From positions 1 through 64,000 of the forward strand of contig JAAZMR010000125.1 in assembly GCA_012798695.1 (NCBI GenBank): a DNA stretch of 64,000 nucleotides, in the 5' to 3' direction. The stretch is from Bacillota bacterium (lineage in GTDB: Bacteria; Bacillota; Limnochordia; DTU087). Below are positions 55,360 to 64,000 of the stretch, in pieces. Made by a program: the position numbers and the translations under genes. The notes beneath the pieces were generated by a model, which saw only the letters and a program-made list of their open reading frames with translations, was not told the origin of the DNA and searched no databases. The first letter of the stretch is position 1, and the number at the start of each line of letters is the position of its first letter.

Positions 55360-58356
55360 CTACCGTAATACCAATAGGACATCCCCAGTTAATCCAGCAT
55401 CCATGGCCTTGACTTCCAGCATATTGTACAGAGAATTGGTCACCACAAATTGCAGAGTATTCTGCCCCAGCCGCAGATGGCTGGTTACATCTATGGTAAA
55501 GGGCTCCCATAGAAGGGCACCCACATACTGATTATTAACCGAGACTTCTACCATATCCCCTACTCCGGTAAATTTGAGTAAAGCCTCCTGGAAAACTGGC
55601 AGATCGTCAGGTATTTCACAGATCATCTGCAGAAGACCGGGCCCCGAGTAATATGGATAACCATGTCTCGTCCAGACCCCATCGGGTAAGGTCATTTCGC
55701 GATTATATGGTTCCAATCTGTCTTCTTTGACAATGAAATCTCCGATCAGATACACAGGCTGGCGCAGTGACTGCAACTCAGCCAAGAATCCCGAGAAAAT
55801 AATCTGGATGCGGTTAGCTCCCTCCTGAACGAAAGCTTGCAGTGAGGCGAAGAGTGCCTCCTGATCTAGATACTTGCCTCTCTGGAAATCAGCAACTCGA
55901 TGATCGTTGACTAAGATATATGCCTGCTGTCTGCCATCGCCTCGCAGCCAAGCTGGGTCTAGGCCATCCACGATCATGCCCATATTCTCGATAGGGCCCT
56001 TCACTATAAACTCGTGTTCATAGGTGCCGACTTGGGTGCGAAAACCATCTGCATCGCTTTCCACCTTCCAGTCAAATGTCCATATCGTGAGGGGCAAAAC
56101 ATTTGGTTCTGCCGGAATAAAGTGAAAGGGGCCATCCAGCTGAATAACCCTTTCTTGTCCATGGAAAGCCTTCCTGGAGAGCGGCATAGCACCATAGCGT
56201 GTCTCGGGAACTACTAGATAGACTCTGGATTCACCGGGATGAAGCTGTTCACGAATGACAGTAGTCCGGCCTTCTCCTAGCGCTTCCACCAGGCTATATG
56301 TATCAGTTTCGGCATCCCAAGTATAGATTACCCCACTGGCACTGAGTCGAACTAGGGCATCATATACTGTATCCAGAGAAGTATTCACCAAGAGATAGAT
56401 GTCCTCATCGCCCTTGACATAGTGGTAACCGACAATCTCGTCTATCTCTACCCCATCCGCATCTTGGATGGATAAATCTCGCTCGATGCCAGATAGAGCT
56501 TGATCCACCAATTGACAGGCATGGCTGTTACTGGCAGCCTCGGTCAAATCAATGAACCTAGCACCTGCCTCTAAGAGAGACTCAAACTCGGCGGATAGCT
56601 TAGGCGCTTGCCCTTTTTCCCGCAACACCTGCGGCAATGCCCCTGTCATGACGAGCCTCCCTCCAGATTCAACAAACGCCTTGATCTGGTCAACAGTCTT
56701 CCTCTCCAGTACGATACACCTAGGCAAGATCAAAGCTTTGAACTTCTCAAACGGCCTTTGGCCAGGCTCACCAACCACCAGCTGTCCATCAGCAACCTGT
56801 GCAGCCTGAAGAATCTCCTCACTGATATAATCAAAATCTCGATGGAGCCTCAGCAGACAGCGGCTGAGTGTGTCAAAATCCGCCTCTATCTGGAGGGCAG
56901 TCTCTGTCTGATTTGGGTTGATAGCTGCCCACATGGACTTAACAGGATAGAGTACCGCTACATCGGCTGCATGCCTCCCCCCGGAAAACCGCTGACACAT
57001 ACGCGCAGCATAATCAGCAAATACTCGATAATGATTCCATAAGGGAGAGTGGTGGGATTGGCTGGGAGTTGCCTCCCATTTCCTAAACCCTTCAATCGAA
57101 TAGTAATAGGCATGTGGGACAAAATAGTTGGCACCCAGGGCTATCTGCCAGTCAAATAGCCGCTTGAGAGTCTTGAAATTAAGCCGCCAGCCATCGGCCA
57201 CACCAAAGGCTTCAGAAAGCACTCGATCCTTGCCGAGCAGATGCCCGGCAGAACTAGCGAATTTGAGGCCCACTAGGTTATCTAAACGCGTGTCTTCTGA
57301 CCAGGTCTGATTGAACAAATGGTCATATCCGGCATAGTCCATCTCATCAGTGACAGCAAAAAAGTCCATCTGCTGGAAGACCTGATAAAACAGCTCTCCT
57401 TCGGCATTGACATGGCCGACACTGAGCAGATCGTGTTGCCGGCAAAAATCTCGGATCTGCCGGAAGAAAGCATTCTTATAAAGGCGCAAAATGGTGCTGT
57501 AGAAATCGCAGCGGATTTTGGCTGTCCGAGGGCCGGCATCATAGAAAAGCGCCGGTAAGCAATCCTTGAGGGGATAGTGATGCTCGCTTTCGAATTCCTG
57601 CGGCAGAGTCGGAGTCCAAGGCAAAGCCCCCAGCAAGCCTGAATCAGCCAGGGAAAAAGAATCTAAACTGTAATTACAAGCTGGCTCATCCGTGAAAAAT
57701 CCCTTGATCACACTACCTATATATGGTGCAAACATTTCACTGTACGTCACGTGGGTAAGCTCGATGAATCGCTGGATGGCTGCTTTATTCAGGGTATCTA
57801 CATATCCGCCGCCAAAATACCCGCGATAGAAGGTACGGGCAAGAACCAACACTCTCCAGTGCCCGGCTGGAGCCTGCCAGCAGAGCCTGCCTTCCCTGAC
57901 TGAAGAGGTAATATCCACCATTTTCTTGCAGTTAACACTGCGTCTTTCCCGATTAAGGGGCACTGCCAGTGCCCAGATCAAGCCATCGGAAAGTTCGACA
58001 TCCTGTGAGATGCGCATAGGCCCTTTTACATCAAAACTAGTGGCAAGATGCAGAAAAGACATCCTGTGATCGGGGTTCTCTTCAATTACCCTGTTATTAC
58101 AGGTTCCACTCGGCCAGTTACAGTCATCATAGAGCCATACTTCCAGGCCGAGTGCCTTGGCCGTATCAAGGGCGTGTCTTACACATCCCATCCATTCAGG
58201 ACCCAGATAAGGTACTAAAAGTCCATGGCGGGCATGGATATAGACACCCCCCATCCCTTGCTCTTGCATCTCTCGCAACTGAAATTCCAACTCAGCCGGC
58301 TCCAATTTGTGATTCCAAAACCAAAAAGGGGCTAACCGATCTCTGCTGGCAATCAT
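55360..58356 (-). CDS. GH106-like glycoside hydrolase (putative alpha-L-rhamnosidase)
   Basis: A 998-residue cytoplasmic enzyme without signal peptide, a relative of the one at 21584-24466. Same opening (APFWFWNHKLEPAELEFQLR, then GGVYIHARHGLL) and the conserved acidic loop FFTDEPACNY near residue 222. It also has LSEAFGVADGW, and a C-terminal galactose-binding-like sandwich (ending VTNSLYNMLEVKAMDAG). The ATG at 58356 has GGAGG ten bases upstream. It starts 36 bp after the last gene of the Opp-type importer, so it likely cuts the oligosaccharide that importer brings in. Sugar specificity is inferred only from the family. Confidence 0.75.
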   Translation of the reverse strand: MIASRDRLAPFWFWNHKLEPAELEFQLREMQEQGMGGVYIHARHGLLVPYLGPEWMGCVRHALDTAKALGLEVWLYDDCNWPSGTCNNRVIEENPDHRMSFLHLATSFDVKGPMRISQDVELSDGLIWALAVPLNRERRSVNCKKMVDITSSVREGRLCWQAPAGHWRVLVLARTFYRGYFGGGYVDTLNKAAIQRFIELTHVTYSEMFAPYIGSVIKGFFTDEPACNYSLDSFSLADSGLLGALPWTPTLPQEFESEHHYPLKDCLPALFYDAGPRTAKIRCDFYSTILRLYKNAFFRQIRDFCRQHDLLSVGHVNAEGELFYQVFQQMDFFAVTDEMDYAGYDHLFNQTWSEDTRLDNLVGLKFASSAGHLLGKDRVLSEAFGVADGWRLNFKTLKRLFDWQIALGANYFVPHAYYYSIEGFRKWEATPSQSHHSPLWNHYRVFADYAARMCQRFSGGRHAADVAVLYPVKSMWAAINPNQTETALQIEADFDTLSRCLLRLHRDFDYISEEILQAAQVADGQLVVGEPGQRPFEKFKALILPRCIVLERKTVDQIKAFVESGGRLVMTGALPQVLREKGQAPKLSAEFESLLEAGARFIDLTEAASNSHACQLVDQALSGIERDLSIQDADGVEIDEIVGYHYVKGDEDIYLLVNTSLDTVYDALVRLSASGVIYTWDAETDTYSLVEALGEGRTTVIREQLHPGESRVYLVVPETRYGAMPLSRKAFHGQERVIQLDGPFHFIPAEPNVLPLTIWTFDWKVESDADGFRTQVGTYEHEFIVKGPIENMGMIVDGLDPAWLRGDGRQQAYILVNDHRVADFQRGKYLDQEALFASLQAFVQEGANRIQIIFSGFLAELQSLRQPVYLIGDFIVKEDRLEPYNREMTLPDGVWTRHGYPYYSGPGLLQMICEIPDDLPVFQEALLKFTGVGDMVEVSVNNQYVGALLWEPFTIDVTSHLRLGQNTLQFVVTNSLYNMLEVKAMDAGLTGDVLLVLR

Positions 58357-58392
58357 CCAAGCTTACCTCCCTAAGTGAATCGTCCTCAGTTT

Positions 58393-59367
58393 CTAGTCCA
58401 GTGGATAGTGACAAGCTATATAGCGATGTGTTTCAATCTCTCTCCAGGAGGGTTCAGTCTCACCACAGATGGATCGCCTATAGGGACAGCGAGTGTGAAA
58501 CCTGCAACCTGGGGGAGGGTCTGATGGGCTGGGGACATCTCCTCTGAGCAGCTTCTTGGGCTTCTTGCGCTGTCTTGGATCAGGAATGGGTATGGCAGAG
58601 AGCAGTGAATGAGTATAGGGATGTAAGGGCCTTGCATAAAGCTCTCTCTGGGGGGCAAGTTCGACCAGTTTGCCCAGATACATGACCGCCACGCGGTCAC
58701 TAATATGTTTCACTACACTCAAGTCATGTGAAATGAATAAATAGGATAGGCCGAAGCGGTCCTGCAAATCTTGCAGAAGATTGAGAATCTGGGCCTGGAT
58801 CGATACATCTAAGGCAGATACCGGTTCATCAGCAATGATTAGCCTCGGATGCAAAGCTAGGGCCCGCGCAATGGCTATCCGCTGCCTTTGCCCTCCACTA
58901 AACTCATGGGGATATCTACTCACATATTCCGGACGCAATCCCACCATGTCAAGCAGCTCCAAGATGACCTCTTCTCGCTCTTTGTTAGTAAACATGTTCT
59001 GAATCTCGAATGGTTCCCGCAGGATACCAAAGACGGTCAGCCTCGGATCCAAAGACGCGAAGGGATCTTGAAATATGATCTGCATATCCCGTCGCAGCAG
59101 GCTCATTGCCTCTTCATCCAGGGAAAAGACATCCTGGCCATCGAATCTCACCTGCCCTGCTGAAGCCTCCAGCAACCTCAGAATTAGCATACCGGCAGTC
59201 GATTTCCCACAACCCGATTCACCGACCAATCCCAAGGTTTCTCCCTCGCCAATCCCAAAAGAAACCCCATCCACCGCTTGGGTGACTCTAATGGATTTCC
59301 ATGGACCGAAACCCCGCTTCGCCACAAAATGTTTGGTGAGATCATTAACTTCTAGAAGGTAGCTCAT
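58393..59367 (-). CDS. ABC transporter ATP-binding protein, OppF/DppF type
   Basis: A 324-residue ATPase. Walker [10 protein letters not shown] (about 45-53), Q-loop [11 protein letters not shown], signature [12 protein letters not shown] (about 154), Walker [14 protein letters not shown]-loop ISHDLSV. C-terminal [15 protein letters not shown] and ACHY. It overlaps the OppD-type gene by 4 bp, so both are coupled. Confidence 0.93.
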   Translation of the reverse strand: MSYLLEVNDLTKHFVAKRGFGPWKSIRVTQAVDGVSFGIGEGETLGLVGESGCGKSTAGMLILRLLEASAGQVRFDGQDVFSLDEEAMSLLRRDMQIIFQDPFASLDPRLTVFGILREPFEIQNMFTNKEREEVILELLDMVGLRPEYVSRYPHEFSGGQRQRIAIARALALHPRLIIADEPVSALDVSIQAQILNLLQDLQDRFGLSYLFISHDLSVVKHISDRVAVMYLGKLVELAPQRELYARPLHPYTHSLLSAIPIPDPRQRKKPKKLLRGDVPSPSDPPPGCRFHTRCPYRRSICGETEPSWREIETHRYIACHYPLD

Positions 59368-60338
59368 AGCATATCACTTACTTTCCAGCAACTCACGACA
59401 TGTCCAGGCGAAATTTCCACAGGTCTGGGTTCTCTTTGCAGACAAATCTCCAATGCGTCGGGGCAACGGGGGTGAAAATTACAGCCAAAAGGCATGTGTA
59501 ATGGATCGGGTATGGTGCCCGGGATCGTAAATAGGCGCTCCGTTTCTGTATGCAGTTTGGGCAAAGAGGCCATTAATCCCTTAGTATAGGGATGCATCAA
59601 GTTCTCAAAGAGAGTATATACATCTGCCTGTTCCACTATCTTGCCACAGTACATGACTGCTACCTGATCTACCGTATTGGCGATCACACCTAAGTCGTGG
59701 GTAATCATGATTAGGGCCATATTGAGCTCTTCCCGCAGCTCGTCAATGAGTTCCAGTATCTGTGCCTGAATAGTGACATCCAGGGCAGTTGTCGGTTCAT
59801 CTGCAATCAAGAGCCGTGGCTGACACGATAGGGCCATAGCGATCATCACTCTTTGCCTCATACCTCCCGACAGTTGATGGGGATAATCGGTAAGGCACTT
59901 CTCCGGAGATGGAATTCCTACCTTGGCCAGCATTTCTGCCGCCAGCTCCTCCGCCTCTTTCTTGCCTACGTTTTGATGCAGCCTGATCGTTTCTGTCACC
60001 TGAGCACCTACTGAGAACACTGGATCTAGTGAGGTCATAGGTTCTTGGAAGATCATACTCACCTCTCTGCCTCGAATAAATCGCATTTCTCTTTTCGGCA
60101 TGCCCAGCAAATCCTTACCACTGAGGCTGAGCTCCCGGGCTTCCACTTTCCCCGGCGGCTCAGCAATCAAGCGCATAATAGACAAGGCAGTGACTGATTT
60201 GCCGCAACCAGATTCACCCACCAAGCCCAGCGTCTCGCCTTCGTTCAGACACAGATCAATACCATTGACCGCATGGACCGGGCCATCTTCCGTCTGGAAA
60301 CTCGTTCTCAGTCCTTCTACCTTGAGGAGTTCTGCCAA
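59364..60338 (-). CDS. ABC transporter ATP-binding protein, OppD/DppD type
   Basis: A 324-residue ATPase. Walker [10 protein letters not shown] (about 39-47), Q-loop [11 protein letters not shown], signature [12 protein letters not shown], Walker [14 protein letters not shown]-loop ITHDLGV. The C-terminal domain has [15 protein letters not shown] and SCWK. It follows the binding-protein gene after a 74-base gap holding a strong hairpin. Confidence 0.93.
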   Translation of the reverse strand: MAELLKVEGLRTSFQTEDGPVHAVNGIDLCLNEGETLGLVGESGCGKSVTALSIMRLIAEPPGKVEARELSLSGKDLLGMPKREMRFIRGREVSMIFQEPMTSLDPVFSVGAQVTETIRLHQNVGKKEAEELAAEMLAKVGIPSPEKCLTDYPHQLSGGMRQRVMIAMALSCQPRLLIADEPTTALDVTIQAQILELIDELREELNMALIMITHDLGVIANTVDQVAVMYCGKIVEQADVYTLFENLMHPYTKGLMASLPKLHTETERLFTIPGTIPDPLHMPFGCNFHPRCPDALEICLQREPRPVEISPGHVVSCWKVSDML

Positions 60339-60364
60339 AAATACCCCTCCTATGAACGAAGCTC

Positions 60365-60395
60365 TGAGGTGGCCTGGCCGAGCCAGGCCACCTCA
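60365..60395 (-). repeat. Hairpin after the Opp-type binding-protein gene
   Basis: TGAGGTGGCCTGG and CCAGGCCACCTCA form a perfect 13-bp stem over five bases, 18 bases past the binding-protein stop. It is the strongest hairpin in the window. On the minus strand it is followed by GAGC, so it should not terminate but could protect upstream mRNA. Confidence 0.7.
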
Positions 60396-60412
60396 CTTCA
60401 TTCCCTCAAACT

Positions 60413-62050
60413 CTATTGCGTGATGTAAACATTACTGAAGAAATAGAGGTTGGTTACTGCTGTAAGTCGCTTTAGGCCAGAGCTATCTTCTGTAACTGCC
60501 TCGCCTCCCAGGTGAGGCTTCCACAGATGATTGGTTTTCATATTCATGATGAAAACCGCAGGTGCTTCCTCCAATAAGAGGGCTTCTGCTTCCTCATAGA
60601 GCCGCAACCGCTGCTCGTGATCTATAATCGAATTGGCTTCCTTGACCAAATCATCGTAATGGTTATGAGCCCAGGCATGCCTGCCACCACTGAGGAACAG
60701 GCTCATGAAGTTGCTGGGATCGACATAATCGACCATATATGGGGCCAGGAAAAAGTTGTGAGTTCGATTTACCATGGCATCCATGAAGGTCTTCATTTCA
60801 TAGATCTGGATTTTCATGTTGATACCCAGATTCTGCTTGAGCTGCTGTTGAATGAACTCAGCTGCTGGTTTTTGATGTGGCATGATGGAAGCTTCCAGCC
60901 TCAGCCAAAGTTCTATTTCGGGAAATCCTTTTCCATTAGGATAGCCGGCCTCAGCCAAGAGCTCTCTGGCCAGATCTATATCGAAACGGGAGATTTCCTT
61001 GAGCCCTGCGTTGTAGCCTGGAAAGCCCGGCATTATCAGGGTATAGGCTGGGAAGGCCATATCTGCCAACACAGTGTTGGTCAGCAGCTCCCGATCAATG
61101 GCATGATTGATCGCTTGCCTTACCAGCTTGCTATCAAAGGGAGGCTTGGTCGTGTCAAAGGTCAGATAAAACAGCTGGAATTCAGGCCAACCCACAACTT
61201 CCTCGCTAAATCGCGCTTTGGCATAGGCCAGTTGGCCCGGGTTGAGCCCAGTTATGTCCAGATCACCGGCTAAGTAAGCGGGAAACCCTGTCTCGGGATT
61301 GCCGGTACCGGCCAACTCCACGATTTCCCTAAGATATGGCTGCCAAGGCCCATTATAATGCGGATTGGGCACATAGACTACATGCTGTTCTTTCACCCAT
61401 TCCTTGACCATAAAGGGGCCACTGCAAACCATCGTCTCGGCTCTGGTAGCATATTCATCGCCATGAGCCTGAACAACGTGTTTCGGTACAGGAAACCACC
61501 ATGACATTACTGCCGGAAGGTAGGGTTTAGGTGTTTCCGTTTTTACCTCAATTGTCCTGGCATCGAGAGCCTTAACTCCCAGTTCACTGAAGGGAAGCTC
61601 GCCTGCCTCTACTTGGTCCCAATTCACGATCTCGGCGGCCCAGCTGAAATACCAGTTGAAATCATATCCTTGCTGGATTGCCCTCTCCAAGGCAAACACG
61701 AAATCCTCGGCGGTAAGTGGCTGACCATCTGACCACTTAATCCCTGCACGCAGTGTAAAGGTCCAGCACAATCCATCCTCAGATGGCTGCCACTTGGCTG
61801 CGGCTGCCGGCCTTACATTCATATCCTTGTCAAAGACCGTTAACGGCTCCTGGACAACCTCGGGGCGCCCAGCGCGGTTATAAACAGTCTTCATCCAGTC
61901 CATATACTGGCCCTCAAAAAGCATGGGGATCCTAAGCACTTGCTTCGATTCGGGTGCAGCGTCATTGGGTAATGGTCTGGTAGATGCCCAGGCGAAACTC
62001 CCCATGGCCAGGAGGAATACTAGGGTCAAGAGCAAACTCTTTCTCAGCAT
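60413..62050 (-). CDS. ABC transporter substrate-binding protein, family 5
   Basis: A 545-residue exported protein. Signal peptide LRKSLLLTLVFLLAMGSFAW, cleavage near AST. SBP_bac_5 markers: WTFTLRAGIKWSDGQPLTAE and DFVFALERAI (about 95-125), CSGPFMVKEWV, FDSKLVRQAINHAIDRELL, ARELLAEAGYPNGKGFPEIE. The ATG has GGAGG about nine bases upstream. The gene lies after the two permeases and before the ATPases. Cargo is probably an oligosaccharide given the hydrolase in the same operon, although peptide transport cannot be excluded. Confidence 0.9.
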   Translation of the reverse strand: MLRKSLLLTLVFLLAMGSFAWASTRPLPNDAAPESKQVLRIPMLFEGQYMDWMKTVYNRAGRPEVVQEPLTVFDKDMNVRPAAAAKWQPSEDGLCWTFTLRAGIKWSDGQPLTAEDFVFALERAIQQGYDFNWYFSWAAEIVNWDQVEAGELPFSELGVKALDARTIEVKTETPKPYLPAVMSWWFPVPKHVVQAHGDEYATRAETMVCSGPFMVKEWVKEQHVVYVPNPHYNGPWQPYLREIVELAGTGNPETGFPAYLAGDLDITGLNPGQLAYAKARFSEEVVGWPEFQLFYLTFDTTKPPFDSKLVRQAINHAIDRELLTNTVLADMAFPAYTLIMPGFPGYNAGLKEISRFDIDLARELLAEAGYPNGKGFPEIELWLRLEASIMPHQKPAAEFIQQQLKQNLGINMKIQIYEMKTFMDAMVNRTHNFFLAPYMVDYVDPSNFMSLFLSGGRHAWAHNHYDDLVKEANSIIDHEQRLRLYEEAEALLLEEAPAVFIMNMKTNHLWKPHLGGEAVTEDSSGLKRLTAVTNLYFFSNVYITQ

Positions 62051-62127
62051 CTTTCAACATCCTCCTCGTCTTGATTGTCTGCAAACCTTTACCGATCAAA
62101 AGATAACCTCGTTTTTTGAGTTGCTCA

Positions 62128-63033
62128 TCACCGTCCTTTCAAAGTAGGATCCAGCGCATCTCTAATCCCATCACCTACTACTGACAGACAAAGAATAGTC
62201 AGCCCCAACATCAGTGCAGGAAATAGGGGGAGGTGCCAATAAAAGAAAATATAATAGAGGCCCTCACTGATCATCTGGCCCCAGCTGGGAGTGGGAGGAC
62301 TGATGCCTACCCCCAGAAAACTTAGACTGGCTTCCAGGATAATGGCTTGTGGTATGGTAAGCACCAAACCCACCAAGATCTCAGCAACCGTATTGGGGAT
62401 CAAATGCCTTTTGATTATATATGCCGGCCGGCTTCCTAGAGCCCGGGAGGCCAATATGAACTCTTTCTCCCGCAAGGACATGACCTGTCCCCTCACTAAT
62501 CTGCAAACATTCACCCATAGGAAGGCTGCACCGATTAACACGATATTGGCTAGACCACCCCCGGTCATGGTAGCCAGCAAGATGGCGATTAGAAGCGGCG
62601 GTATAACTGACATAATCTCCACCAGCCGCATGACCAGCCAATCCGCTTTGCCTCCTTTATAACCGGCGATCGTACCTAATGGAACCGCAATGACTAGGCT
62701 TCCCAGTGCAGCGGCAAAGCCTACTCCGAGACTGACCCTAGCTCCATAGATAACCCGAGTGAAGTAATCTCTGCCCAAGGTGTCCACCCCAAACCAGTTC
62801 TCACGAGAGGGAAAATCATTGACTCTATCCAGATAGATCTGTTCCGTATAATGGGTAGGAGTAATCCAAGGTGCGAAGATGGCAGCTAGTATGATCACGA
62901 TGAGAACCACGCCTGCCAATACTGCCAGCTTGTTCTTCTGGAAGCGACGCCAGGCATAGAACCAAGGACTGCGGCTGGTCTTGGCTCCCACTGGCATGTC
63001 CTTGGTGTATGGTGGTGATATGGCTGTCCTCAC
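62128..63033 (-). CDS. ABC transporter permease, DppC/OppC type
   Basis: A 301-residue permease. It has ENWFGVDTLGRDYFTRVIYG (about 75-94), the DppC hallmark, the EAA loop RGQVMSLREKEFILASRALG, and ends GDGIRDALDPTLKGR. The ATG overlaps the stop of the DppB-type gene by 4 bp. Confidence 0.93.
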   Translation of the reverse strand: MRTAISPPYTKDMPVGAKTSRSPWFYAWRRFQKNKLAVLAGVVLIVIILAAIFAPWITPTHYTEQIYLDRVNDFPSRENWFGVDTLGRDYFTRVIYGARVSLGVGFAAALGSLVIAVPLGTIAGYKGGKADWLVMRLVEIMSVIPPLLIAILLATMTGGGLANIVLIGAAFLWVNVCRLVRGQVMSLREKEFILASRALGSRPAYIIKRHLIPNTVAEILVGLVLTIPQAIILEASLSFLGVGISPPTPSWGQMISEGLYYIFFYWHLPLFPALMLGLTILCLSVVGDGIRDALDPTLKGR

Positions 63034-63965
63034 TGCCGTTCACTCCCCCCTAACCGGATTCTAGGGTCAACTAGGCAATAGAGAATATCGGTAACCAGAT
63101 AAGTTAGACCGAGTAGAAAAGTCACGATCAGAATCAGTGTCATCAAGAGCGGGTAATCCCGCTTGAAAATGCTGGTGACGAAAAACCGTCCTAACCCCGG
63201 CACTCTAAACATTTGCTCAACAAAGATACTACCGGTCATGATCCCCGCGAACATGGGCATTATGACAGTAAGTAGAGGTATCAAAGCATTGCGCAAAGCA
63301 TGTTTAACCACTACATTAAACTCTGATAAGCCTTTTGATCTAAGGACCATGACAAAAGGCTTGTTCAGCTCTTCTAGGAGACTGGCTCGAGTATATCTAG
63401 CTATGACCCCCGTAGGAAATAGCGCATAGGCGATCACCGGTAAGACCCAATGGCGGGGAGCGCCCCAGCCTCCAGCCGGAAACCAATCCAGCCAGATCGC
63501 GAAAACAAGGATGAGCAGCATGGAAGTTACATATACCGGTACTGTAATACCCGAAACAGATACAATGGAAGTCAGATAGTCGATCAAGCTGTTGCGTCGA
63601 ACAGCCGCAATCATCCCCAGTATGATACCTAGAGGTATAGCAATGGCCAGTCCCAAGCCTCCGAGCAGAGCACTGATTGGCCATGTTCTGTTCAGCAATT
63701 CGTTGATAGTTTCACCAGGGCTTTGGTAGGGAATCCCAAAATCGAGTCTCAAGGCATTGCCCATGTATTTCAGGTATTGGATGTGCAAAGGCAAATCTAA
63801 CCCATATTGCTTGGCCAATCTGGCCTTAGATGCCTCGGATAAAGGCATTTTCTCTTCATCGAACGGTCCTCCCGGGATGGAATGCATCATTAGAAAGATG
63901 ACTATTGATACAATGAATAATGACCCCAAGAGTGATAGCATACGTTTGACGATATACGTAAACAC
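63030..63965 (-). CDS. ABC transporter permease, DppB/OppB type
   Basis: A 311-residue permease. It opens FTYIVKRMLSLLGSLFIVSI, then FLMMHSIPGGPFDEEK, with the EAA-type loop ELNKPFVMVLRSKGLSEFNV and ending DPRIRLGGSER. GTG 63965 is preceded by GGAGGTGGG about 6 bases upstream, so the gene is complete. It is the first visible gene of the minus-strand block; whether more genes or the promoter lie beyond 64000 cannot be seen. Confidence 0.93.
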   Translation of the reverse strand: MFTYIVKRMLSLLGSLFIVSIVIFLMMHSIPGGPFDEEKMPLSEASKARLAKQYGLDLPLHIQYLKYMGNALRLDFGIPYQSPGETINELLNRTWPISALLGGLGLAIAIPLGIILGMIAAVRRNSLIDYLTSIVSVSGITVPVYVTSMLLILVFAIWLDWFPAGGWGAPRHWVLPVIAYALFPTGVIARYTRASLLEELNKPFVMVLRSKGLSEFNVVVKHALRNALIPLLTVIMPMFAGIMTGSIFVEQMFRVPGLGRFFVTSIFKRDYPLLMTLILIVTFLLGLTYLVTDILYCLVDPRIRLGGSERQ

Positions 63966-64000
63966 CGTCTATCCCACCTCCGAGGTGATCAGTATTATGC

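Overview
The window looks like chromosomal DNA of an uncultured, strictly anaerobic, plant-polysaccharide-fermenting Bacillota (Firmicutes), possibly Limnochordia-like. The evidence is [FeFe]-hydrogenase maturases (HydG, HydF) at the left edge, AGGAGG-type ribosome sites, frequent GTG and TTG starts, sigma-A-like promoters, and a very high density of carbohydrate ABC transporters, LacI regulators and glycoside hydrolases. The class-level guess is inference. I see no tRNA, rRNA, CRISPR, prophage or insertion sequence.

Layout. 1-1677: HydG (partial) and HydF. 1.8-8.6 kb: a worn region with a nucleotidyltransferase plus HEPN remnant, an MFS permease, an AraC gene truncated against a fragment of a convergent gene, a frameshifted PHP phosphoesterase, two acetyltransferases, a second decayed MNT/HEPN module and a ferritin-like protein. 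8.6-11.2 kb: a three-gene ABC-2 exporter. 11.5-13.8 kb: a polar amino-acid ABC importer behind a near-consensus promoter. 13.9-18.6 kb: a zinc alcohol dehydrogenase, a PAP2 phosphatase, a frameshifted MFS paralogue and an alpha/beta hydrolase. 18.7-25.4 kb: GH3 beta-glucosidase, a gene graveyard, a GH106-like hydrolase and a sugar epimerase. 25.9-27.5 kb: a PAS-GGDEF-HD-GYP protein. 27.6-31.9 kb: a LacI-controlled CUT1 sugar importer. 32.3-33.3 kb: a 2-hydroxyacid dehydrogenase. 33.7-39.6 kb: a five-gene Opp-type importer. 39.7-42.5 kb: GH51 arabinofuranosidase and its LacI regulator. 42.7-46.7 kb: a CUT1 importer with a nucleoside hydrolase. 47.2-49.4 kb: an SDR dehydrogenase, a HEPN-CBS protein and a small secreted protein. 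49.6-64 kb: one collinear minus-strand block (Opp-type importer, GH106-like hydrolase, CUT1 importer, two URO-D-fold proteins).

How it fits together. Hemicellulose and pectin-type oligosaccharides would enter through the two Opp-like and three CUT1 importers. They would be cut inside the cell by GH3, GH51 and the two GH106-like enzymes, and the products handled by the epimerase, dehydrogenases and nucleoside hydrolase. A near-identical palindrome (core TAACCGGTT) lies before both the GH51 gene and the Opp operon, suggesting one LacI-type regulon. Five of the six substrate-binding-protein genes are followed by a strong hairpin without a T-run, consistent with keeping binding-protein mRNA more abundant than transporter mRNA.

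The least explained elements are the two URO-D-fold proteins in a sugar-uptake block, the HEPN-CBS protein, a 49-bp palindromic repeat present twice, and several scars where opposing genes were deleted into each other. Several genes have single-base homopolymer frameshifts, which may be real decay or assembly error.
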